DNA of 8,475 nt from assembly GCA_003219995.1 (NCBI GenBank), contig QHRC01000078.1, positions 1 to 8,475 of the forward strand, written 5' to 3'. The notes beneath the pieces were generated by a model. That model did not search any database and was not told the origin of the DNA. It worked only from the letters and a program-made list of their open reading frames with translations. The DNA comes from Verrucomicrobiota bacterium. GTDB taxonomy: Bacteria; Verrucomicrobiota; Verrucomicrobiia; Chthoniobacterales; UBA10450. The translations under genes and the position numbers were made by a program. The first letter of the stretch is position 1; each line of letters opens with the position of its first letter. Positions 1 through 5,536 of the stretch are shown here, one piece after another.

Positions 1-438
<438 letters not shown>

Positions 439-517
439 ATATATTGCTTGGTTGAGCGAAACTCGGTCGAACAGGCAGTTCTTCGGCGCCGCAGCGTATC
501 GTCCTACCGATAGACCG

Positions 518-1081
518 ATGTCGATAGTAACCAAAACTGGCGACAAAGGCGAAACCTCCCTCATGTACGGACGCCGGCTTACCAAAGCCGACCCGCGCGT
601 CGACGCTTATGGCTGCATCGATGAGCTGAATGCCGCTCTTGGTCTCGCCCGGTCGATTTGCAGTGACAAATTTGTTTCGGAATTAATCTTCGCGGTGCAA
701 AAAGATTTGATTGTCGTGATGGGCGAACTCGCCACCGCGTCACAAGATCGACAACGTTACATCAAAGATGGTTTTAAACTCACGAGCGGAGAAATGGTTG
801 ATCGAGTCACAGCTGTCATTGTCGATCTTGAAAAGGATAAATCGCTTTATCCGAGAGATTGGGTGATTCCCGGTGCAACCCGCGTTTCTGCAGCGCTTGA
901 TTTCGCTCGGACAACTTGCCGGCGCGCCGAGCGACGGGTTGCGACGTTGATTATCGATGAAAAAGATTTCAACCCAGAGATTTTGCGCTATCTCAATCGC
1001 CTCTCCGACCTTTGCTGGATTCTCGGGCGCTATGCCGAGAAATCGTCGGGGAGCCGTAAATCGGGGACACCAAGTGCCTAA
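518..1081 (+). CDS. Cob(I)alamin adenosyltransferase, PduO/MMAB type (ATP:cob(I)alamin adenosyltransferase)
   Basis: The product transfers the 5'-deoxyadenosyl group from ATP to cob(I)alamin, making the coenzyme B12 needed by enzymes such as methylmalonyl-CoA mutase. It is a cytosolic protein of 187 residues, normal for the trimeric PduO family. Family marks are the N-terminal ATP-binding stretch TKTGDKGETSL (residues 5-15), DELNAALG (35-42), ARTTCRRAERR (130-140) and YLNRLSD (158-164). The usual PGG before the C-terminal helices reads PGA here (residues 118-120). The ATG at 518 is chosen because the family motif begins four residues later. A longer in-frame start at 389 would overlap rpoC and add 43 residues that look unrelated to the family. 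No Shine-Dalgarno sequence precedes ATG. The gene sits between rpoC and rpsB with no other B12 gene visible, so it may simply ride on the rpoC transcript. The last 13 residues, rich in Ser, Gly and Lys, look like a disordered tail. Confidence 0.93.
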   Translation: MSIVTKTGDKGETSLMYGRRLTKADPRVDAYGCIDELNAALGLARSICSDKFVSELIFAVQKDLIVVMGELATASQDRQRYIKDGFKLTSGEMVDRVTAVIVDLEKDKSLYPRDWVIPGATRVSAALDFARTTCRRAERRVATLIIDEKDFNPEILRYLNRLSDLCWILGRYAEKSSGSRKSGTPSA

Positions 1082-1126
1082 CATTCCGTTTGCCTTTACT
1101 CGGGGCGTATAGCATCTTTTCCGTCC

Positions 1127-1160
1127 CGCGGCGGCATTTTCGCCGGCGCGTTTTTGTTTT
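1127..1160 (+). terminator. Terminator-like hairpin and T-run ending at the rpsB start codon
   Basis: CGCGGCGGC at 1127-1135 pairs with GCCGGCGCG at 1142-1150. The stem is 9 positions with one G-G mismatch and a 6-nt loop (1136-1141). It is followed directly by TTTTTGTTTT at 1151-1160, and the rpsB ATG starts at 1161. This has the form of an intrinsic terminator. It could end transcripts from rpoC and the adenosyltransferase gene, or act as an attenuator in the rpsB leader. Possible but weak promoter-like sequence lies just upstream (TTGCCT at 1090-1095, TATAGC at 1108-1113, not at correct mutual spacing). The structure is seen directly; its activity is inferred. Confidence 0.6.
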
Positions 1161-1892
1161 ATGGCGAATACGACAGAATTAGTGCCTGAGCTTCTTGAAG
1201 CGGGCGTGCATTTCGGTCACCAGACCAAGCGCTGGAACCCGAAGATGAAGCCTTACATTTTCGAGCAACGAAACCAGATTTACATCATCAACCTGGACCA
1301 GACTGTCCAACAATTGCATCGCGCAACGGAATTTCTCCAGGAGGTCACACGCCGCGGCGGCAAGATTTTGTTCGTTGGTTGCAAAAAGCAGGCGCAGGAA
1401 GCGGTAAAGGAAGCGGCGGTGGCTTGCGGACAATTTTATGTTAATCAACGCTGGCTCGGCGGCACCTTGACCAATCTCTCGACAATCCGCAAAAGTATCG
1501 GGCGGTTGAAATTTATCGAGGAGATCGAGCAATCGCCTGATTATAAAAAGATGGGCAAACAGGAGCTGGCTGCGCTCAATCGCGAGGCTGCCAAACTCCG
1601 GCGCAACCTCGATGGCATACTCGAGATGTCGCAGTTACCCGACGCCATGATCGTGATCGACACGACTCGCGAACAAAATGCGGTCAATGAAGCGCGTCGT
1701 CTCGGGATTCCGGTCGTTGCCATTGTCGACACCAATTCGGATCCTGAAATGATCGATTACCCGATCGCGGGAAACGATGACGCGATCCGCGCCATTAGAG
1801 TGATTCTGCAAAAACTGGTCGACGCGATTGTTTCAGCCAGCGGCGAAGCGCGAATTCGCGAGCAAGTCGAGATGGCGGGCGTTTCTGCCTGA
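1161..1892 (+). CDS. rpsB: 30S ribosomal protein S2
   Basis: S2 is a structural protein of the small ribosomal subunit, located at the head-body junction on the solvent side. The 243-residue length matches the usual bacterial size (about 240). Conserved blocks are in order: LLEAGVHFGHQTKRWNPKMKPYIF (about 11-34), IYIINLDQT (40-48), the central KILFVGCKKQAQ (68-79), FYVNQRWLGGTLTNLSTIRKS (92-112), a charged coiled-coil-like insert (about 115-155), and LPDAMIVIDTTREQNAVNEARRLGIPVVAIVDTNSDP (159-195). The ATG at 1161 is fixed by the conserved N-terminus. No Shine-Dalgarno sequence precedes it; the ten bases before ATG are a T-run that ends a strong hairpin. tsf follows after 30 nt, the standard rpsB-tsf pair. 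The upstream hairpin suggests control by attenuation or a short or absent leader, but this is inference. Confidence 0.98.
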   Translation: MANTTELVPELLEAGVHFGHQTKRWNPKMKPYIFEQRNQIYIINLDQTVQQLHRATEFLQEVTRRGGKILFVGCKKQAQEAVKEAAVACGQFYVNQRWLGGTLTNLSTIRKSIGRLKFIEEIEQSPDYKKMGKQELAALNREAAKLRRNLDGILEMSQLPDAMIVIDTTREQNAVNEARRLGIPVVAIVDTNSDPEMIDYPIAGNDDAIRAIRVILQKLVDAIVSASGEARIREQVEMAGVSA

Positions 1893-1920
1893 GTTGAGCA
1901 AACGTTTAACGCTCAACGTT
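1893..1920 (+). promoter_or_regulatory. Inverted repeat in the rpsB-tsf intergenic gap
   Basis: GTTGAGC at 1893-1899 is the exact reverse complement of GCTCAAC at 1911-1917, with an 11-nt loop. The stem starts on the base after the rpsB stop codon. A second possible pairing, AACGTT at 1901-1906 with AACGTT at 1915-1920, competes for the same 3' arm. The tsf ATG is only 3-6 nt downstream, so the hairpin occupies the place where a ribosome binding site would be. It may tune tsf relative to rpsB expression or stabilise a processed end. There is no T-run, so it is not an ordinary terminator. Confidence 0.45.
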
Positions 1921-1922
1921 CA

Positions 1923-2540
1923 ATGAAAGCTACCACGGATATTAATCCACAGTTAGTCAAGCAGCTGCGTGAAAAAACCAACGCGGGCATGATGGATTGT
2001 AAACGCGCGCTGGCTGAAGCGGGCGGCGATTTGGAAAAGGCGGAGACGATTTTGCGCAGCAAAGGAATTGCCGGCGCGAGCAAGAAAGCATCGCGCGCGA
2101 CGCGGGAAGGGATCGTCGCCTCCTACATTCACTTGCAAGGGAAAGTGGGCGTGCTCGTTGAAGTGAACTGCGAGACGGATTTCGTGGCCAAGAACGAAAA
2201 TTTCCGCGCGTTCGTTAAAGATATTACTCTCCACGTCGCCGCGGCCCATCCGCTTTACGTCAGCCGCGACGATGTCCCGGGGAAGATAATCGAGATCGAA
2301 CGGGCGATTTACGCAGCGCAGGTAAAGGACAAGCCGGCTACCGTTGTAAATAAGATTGTCGATGGAAAACTCGACAAATTTTACAGCACTGTCTGTTTGC
2401 TTGAGCAGGGTTTTATCAAAAATCCCGATCAGACAATCAACGATCTGGTAAAATCAAAGATCGCCGAGCTGGGCGAAAACATCGTCGTCCGGCGCTTCAC
2501 CCGCTATCTGGTGGGCGAGCCGCTTCCGGCGGAAGCGTAG
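1923..2540 (+). CDS. tsf: Translation elongation factor Ts (short form)
   Basis: EF-Ts is the guanine nucleotide exchange factor that regenerates EF-Tu-GTP in the cytosol. At 205 residues this is the short form (the E. coli protein is about 283), as found in many non-proteobacterial lineages. The N-terminal UBA-like domain covers about residues 1-53, with LVKQLREKTNAGMMDCKRAL at 11-30. The EF-Tu-contacting signature VNCETDFVAKNENF is at 81-94, and the C-terminal core block KFYSTVCLLEQGFI is at 152-165. The protein ends with VVRRFTRYLVGEPLP and a short alanine tail. It is co-directional with rpsB, 30 nt downstream, with a hairpin in the gap and no Shine-Dalgarno sequence before ATG. A perfect hairpin covers its last codons. 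pyrH and frr, which often follow tsf in other bacteria, are absent here. Confidence 0.97.
   Translation: MKATTDINPQLVKQLREKTNAGMMDCKRALAEAGGDLEKAETILRSKGIAGASKKASRATREGIVASYIHLQGKVGVLVEVNCETDFVAKNENFRAFVKDITLHVAAAHPLYVSRDDVPGKIIEIERAIYAAQVKDKPATVVNKIVDGKLDKFYSTVCLLEQGFIKNPDQTINDLVKSKIAELGENIVVRRFTRYLVGEPLPAEA
2521..2537 (+). terminator. Hairpin over the last codons of tsf
   Basis: CGCTTCC at 2521-2527 pairs perfectly with GGAAGCG at 2531-2537 around a 3-nt loop, and the TAG stop follows directly. There is no T-run after it, so it is not a canonical intrinsic terminator. It could mark the 3' end of the rpsB-tsf message or help Rho-dependent termination or 3'-end stability. It lies inside the coding sequence, so chance from codon choice is also possible. 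Confidence 0.3.
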
Positions 2541-2558
2541 GAGCTTCGAAGTTGAAAT

Positions 2559-2648
2559 TGTAGCGGCGGTCGACGCTTGCCCTGAGCGACGTGGAATGGG
2601 ACCGTCGCTCGGTAGATCGACAATCGACGCTCTGAGAGCGCCGCTGCA
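2559..2648. repeat. 90-bp imperfect palindromic element between tsf and ligD
   Basis: The ends are near-perfect inverted repeats: TGTAGCGGCG at 2559-2568 and CGCCGCTGCA at 2639-2648 (one G-T pair). Inside are a perfect 8-bp stem, GAGCGACG at 2584-2591 with CGTCGCTC at 2603-2610, and a 5-bp hairpin CGCTC/GAGCG at 2628-2640. The octamer TCGACGCT occurs twice in direct orientation (2570-2577 and 2624-2631). The element fills nearly the whole 117-nt gap and ends 9 nt before the ligD ATG. The layout resembles a small non-coding palindromic repeat (REP or MITE-like). Its left end shares TGTAG followed by CGGCGGTC with the element at 5378-5402. Being a dispersed repeat is inferred. Confidence 0.5.
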
Positions 2649-2657
2649 GAATTTTTG

Positions 2658-4382
2658 ATGGGATTAAAGACTTACAAAGCGAAACGCGACTTTTCTAAGA
2701 CGGCGGAGCCGAAGGGAGGCAAGCCGTTGCCGAAAAAAGTGAAAGGCGCGTCGCACTTCGTGATTCAGAAACATGATGCCAGCCGGTTGCATTATGATTT
2801 TCGGTTGGAGATGAACGGCGTGCTAAAATCTTGGGCCGTTCCGAAAGGTTTGCCCTGGATGCAGGGCGAAAAACATCTCGCCGTCGAGGTGGAGGATCAT
2901 CCGGTCGAGTACGCCACATTCGAGGGGATAATCCCAGAGGGGCAGTACGGCGGCGGGACGGTGATGGTTTGGGACCGCGGCAACTATTATATCTACGGCG
3001 AGCAGCCGGTGAAATCGCTGCGCGAAGGCAAGCTCCACCTTGTCCTCGATGGTGGAAAGGCAAAAGGCGAATGGACGCTTGTTCGCATCCGCAGCGATGA
3101 AGCGAAGAACCAGTGGTTGATATTGAAAACGGGGTCGAGCGCGAAACCAATCTCAAGAAAGCGCGAAGACCAATCGGTTAAGACTGGCCGCACCATGAAC
3201 CAGATCGGCAAGGAACGCGACGCGGAATGGGAATCGAATCGAGAAGAGAAAGACACTAGCGCAGGATCGACATTGAAAGCGCGCATCAAAGCCGCACTTA
3301 AAAAAAAAGATGCACGCGAAGAAAAAGTAGGACGCGATCAGGGTCAAGGTAGGGACGCCGCGCTGCGGCGTCCAGGACATCGCAGCGCGATGGCCCGGCC
3401 AGAATTGCCTTCGGCCAAACCGCGGTTCATCGAGCCGATGAAACCACGGTTGCTCGAGAATCCGCCGACAACTGGCGATTGGATTTACGAATTGAAATTT
3501 GACGGCATCCGCGCGCTTGCGGTTAAAGACGGCAGCAAAATGAATTTGATCTCGCGAAACGGAAACGAACTACGCGCGCGTTTTCCCGAGATCGCCGATA
3601 CGGTGAAGAAATTGTCGATCCAGGAATGCGTGATCGACGGTGAAGTTGTCGCGCTGGACGAAGAAGGCCGCTCGTCGTTTCAACTTTTACAGTCGCTCGA
3701 ACTGGAAGGAAGAAAACCGCCAGTCCGTTTTTACGTGTTCGATTTGCTCCAGCTGAACGGCAAAAGCTTGATCGCGCTCCCGCTTACTCAACGCAAGGAA
3801 TTGCTGACAAGGATTTGCGAGAACGTCGCCGACCCGATCCGCTTTTCCGGCGAGATCGGCGGCGATGCGAAATCATTGTTGACCGAAGTAAAACGTCGCG
3901 GGCTCGAAGGACTGATTGGCAAACAGCGCGACTCCGCTTACGAACCGGGACGCCGCAGCGGCGCATGGATCAAACTCAAATGCGTGAACGAACAGGAGTT
4001 CGTCATCGGCGGATTCACCCCGCCTGGCGGCTCGCGCAAATATTTCGGCGCGATTCTCGTCGGCTACTACAAAAACAATCGTCTCTTGTTTGCCGGCAAA
4101 GTCGGCTCCGGTTTTACGTCGAAGTCATTGTCGATCTTGCACAAAAAATTTCAGAGCGAAGCGTATGACGATTGTCCCTTTGCCAATCTACCGTCGAAAC
4201 AAGGCGGTCAATGGGTGCAGGGCCTCACGCCCTCGATGATGCGCAAAATGCATTGGATAAATCCCGTCTTCGTCGCTCAAATCAAATTCGCCGAGTGGAC
4301 CCGCGACGGGAAACTACGTCAGCCGGTTTTTCTCGGACTACGGGAAGACAAAAATCCCAAAGAGATTATTCGGGAAGCGTGA
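2658..4382 (+). CDS. ligD: LigD-type DNA repair ligase: 3'-phosphoesterase (PE) plus ATP-dependent DNA ligase domains
   Basis: LigD is the sealing enzyme of bacterial non-homologous end joining; it trims 3' ends and joins double-strand breaks, usually with Ku. This 574-residue protein has two domains. The PE domain (about 30-160) keeps the residues known as catalytic in Pseudomonas LigD: H39, H45, D47, R49 (in HYDFRL), H81 and Y85 (in HPVEY), followed by the FEGIIPEGQYGGG block. After a Lys/Glu-rich linker (about 160-255) comes the ligase: motif I ELKFDG with nucleotidyl lysine K280, IDGEVVALDEEG (327-338), FDLLQLNG (361-368), motif IV EGLIGK (417-422, where many family members have EGLMAK) and motif V WIKLKC (437-442). 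An OB-fold follows, with GGFTPPGGSRKYFGAILVGYY at 451-471. No primase/polymerase domain is present and no ku gene is visible. ATG 2658 is preferred over TTG at 2655. The linker holds an A9 run and a REP-like palindrome. Confidence 0.93.
   Translation: MGLKTYKAKRDFSKTAEPKGGKPLPKKVKGASHFVIQKHDASRLHYDFRLEMNGVLKSWAVPKGLPWMQGEKHLAVEVEDHPVEYATFEGIIPEGQYGGGTVMVWDRGNYYIYGEQPVKSLREGKLHLVLDGGKAKGEWTLVRIRSDEAKNQWLILKTGSSAKPISRKREDQSVKTGRTMNQIGKERDAEWESNREEKDTSAGSTLKARIKAALKKKDAREEKVGRDQGQGRDAALRRPGHRSAMARPELPSAKPRFIEPMKPRLLENPPTTGDWIYELKFDGIRALAVKDGSKMNLISRNGNELRARFPEIADTVKKLSIQECVIDGEVVALDEEGRSSFQLLQSLELEGRKPPVRFYVFDLLQLNGKSLIALPLTQRKELLTRICENVADPIRFSGEIGGDAKSLLTEVKRRGLEGLIGKQRDSAYEPGRRSGAWIKLKCVNEQEFVIGGFTPPGGSRKYFGAILVGYYKNNRLLFAGKVGSGFTSKSLSILHKKFQSEAYDDCPFANLPSKQGGQWVQGLTPSMMRKMHWINPVFVAQIKFAEWTRDGKLRQPVFLGLREDKNPKEIIREA
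3300..3308 (+). other. Run of nine A in the ligD linker (possible slippage site)
   Basis: Nine consecutive A encode the three lysines of LKKKDA at residues 215-217, between the PE and ligase domains. Losing one A would reach a TAG at 3328-3330; gaining one A would reach a TAG at 3350-3352. Either shift would give a protein with the complete PE domain and no ligase. The run is seen directly; slippage by polymerase or ribosome is only a possibility. Confidence 0.4.
3353..3373. repeat. REP-like perfect palindrome inside the ligD linker
   Basis: GGACGCCGC at 3353-3361 pairs perfectly with GCGGCGTCC at 3365-3373 around the 3-nt loop GCT. The flanking GTAG (3349-3352) matches the start of the other two palindromic elements in this window. 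In the ligD frame it is translated as part of GRDAALRRPGHRS (residues 231-243), a sequence unlike the Lys/Glu-rich linker around it. It is probably a mobile palindromic unit that landed in a permissive linker while keeping the frame; the insertion is inferred. Confidence 0.55.
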
Positions 4383-4421
4383 AGCTAGAATCGCATCAGT
4401 TCCCTCCGGCCTCGAGTAAAA

Positions 4422-5369
4422 CTATGCTCGGGGCAGAGCGGCGCTCGGTTGTTCCCCTAGCTTTTCAGGCCGAGGCGCGGGTTTGATTTTGCGGAAGATG
4501 ATCCAGACGCCGGCGAGGACGAAGCAGCCGCCGAGCAGCGACCAGAGTGAAAAGATTTCGCCGCCGAGAAACCAGCCGAACGCGACAGCGCCAGGCGGGG
4601 TGATGAGAGAGATGGTTTGCAAATTCGTGACGGTCATGCGGGGCAAAAGCCAGTAGAGAAGGAGGAACGTCAAAGCCGATCCAATTACTGCCAGATAAAG
4701 CAAACAAAAGATCGACATCGTGCTCCAATGGAACCGGACCGGATTGCCGTCGACGGCGAATCCGAGCGCGATCAACGGAATGATGCCGAAGAACATTTGC
4801 CAGGCGGCGATCATGGCAGGAGCGAGCTCGAGGGCGTTCCGTTTTAGCAGCACATTCGAGTAGGCTGCGCCGGCGGCGCCAATCACGATGCCGAGACCGC
4901 CCCAGAACGCTAGGATGCCGCCGCGATCAAGCAACCTTCCGCAGATGAGTGCGACTCCGGCAATAGCGAGTAGCGCGCCGGCTAATCGTTGCCAGCGCAT
5001 CGGCTCTTCCGGCAGGAGCAAATGGGCGAAGAGCAGTCCGAAGATCGGGATGGTGGCCTGTAACACCGCCGCCAAACCGGATGAGACATATTTTTCGCCC
5101 CAAAAGAGCAGGGGATAGTTCAGGCTGAACATGAGCAGTCCGGTGAAAGCGAGGAGTTGATAGTCGGAGCGACGGACCGGGCGCAAACGCACTCGACCGA
5201 TCGAAACAGCCGTGAGCAGAGCGACGGCGATCACAAACCGGATCGCGACGAAAGAAATCGGCGGCAGATCGCGCAACCCGACTTTGATGGCGAGCCAGGT
5301 CGAACTCCAAACGACACAGAGGACGACATAAGCGGCGGCGATGGCAAGTTTGTTTGACTGAGTCGGCAT
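4422..5369 (-). CDS. EamA/DMT (drug/metabolite transporter) family permease
   Basis: This is a 315-residue inner-membrane protein with the duplicated EamA fold, about ten membrane segments in two halves of five. Approximate segments are 9-29, 38-57, 72-90, 97-119, 128-145, 151-170, 184-205, 217-240, 254-270 and 274-293. The N-terminal VVWSSTWLAIKVGL (19-32) and PPISFVAIRF (36-45) are typical of the first half. GSALTFLLLYWLLPRM (230-245), LITPPGAVAFGWFLGGE (255-271) and the final helix with FVLAGVWII (283-291) are typical of the second half. The last 22 residues are a hydrophilic tail. Substrates in this family range from amino acids to metabolites, and nothing here fixes the substrate. It converges on ligD with only 39 bp between the stop codons (4383-4421), where I see no terminator. 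No Shine-Dalgarno sequence precedes the start; the leader carries a GC-rich repeat at 5378-5402. Confidence 0.9.
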   Translation of the reverse strand: MPTQSNKLAIAAAYVVLCVVWSSTWLAIKVGLRDLPPISFVAIRFVIAVALLTAVSIGRVRLRPVRRSDYQLLAFTGLLMFSLNYPLLFWGEKYVSSGLAAVLQATIPIFGLLFAHLLLPEEPMRWQRLAGALLAIAGVALICGRLLDRGGILAFWGGLGIVIGAAGAAYSNVLLKRNALELAPAMIAAWQMFFGIIPLIALGFAVDGNPVRFHWSTMSIFCLLYLAVIGSALTFLLLYWLLPRMTVTNLQTISLITPPGAVAFGWFLGGEIFSLWSLLGGCFVLAGVWIIFRKIKPAPRPEKLGEQPSAALPRA

Positions 5370-5377
5370 CGTTTTTT

Positions 5378-5402
5378 GCGGCTGAGGACCGCCGCCCTAC
5401 AG
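5378..5402 (-). repeat. Short GC-rich palindromic element in the leader of the transporter gene
   Basis: GCGGC at 5378-5382 pairs with GCCGC at 5391-5395 around an 8-nt loop. On the minus strand the element starts CTGTAGGGCGGCGGTC, which matches the left end of the 2559-2648 element (TGTAG then CGGCGGTC) apart from two extra G. It sits 9 nt upstream of the transporter ATG and a run of six A lies between. Membership of a dispersed repeat family is inferred from the shared sequence. Confidence 0.4.
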
Positions 5403-5429
5403 CGGGTATCGCTTACCAGCGCATTGCTA

Positions 5430-5458
5430 CTCGACATTGCAAATGGGTAATAGTCGAG
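5430..5458. repeat. Inverted repeat between the TPR gene and the transporter gene
   Basis: CTCGAC at 5430-5435 is the reverse complement of GTCGAG at 5453-5458, with 17 nt between. The stem can extend with three more pairs past a one-base bulge (ATT at 5436-5438 with AAT at 5449-5451). There is no T-run on either strand. It could be an operator for the transporter gene or chance; the rest of the 167-bp gap (5370-5536) shows no promoter I can support. Confidence 0.25.
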
Positions 5459-5515
5459 GCCTCTTCAAACTGTTCTGCTGAGACACCTGGCCGGAATCTG
5501 TCCTCGCTTGAGAAG

Positions 5516-5536
5516 GCACGGTCGTTTCCGACGTGC
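5516..5536 (-). terminator. GAAA-loop hairpin directly after the TPR gene stop codon
   Basis: Read on the minus strand, GCACG (5536-5532) and TCG (5531-5529, given as plus CGA) fold back on CGA and CGTGC across a GAAA loop (5528-5525), with a single bulged C at 5521. The stem is eight pairs and begins on the base after the TAA stop. No T-run follows, so termination is uncertain. It may instead protect the 3' end of the message. Confidence 0.35.

Noticed and set aside
439..517. Cobalamin riboswitch before the adenosyltransferase gene
   Set aside because: The gap is only 79 nt, too short for the aptamer, and I see no B12-box-like sequence.
4383..4421. Bidirectional terminator between ligD and the transporter gene
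   Set aside because: The 39-bp convergent gap has no clear stem with a T-run on either strand.
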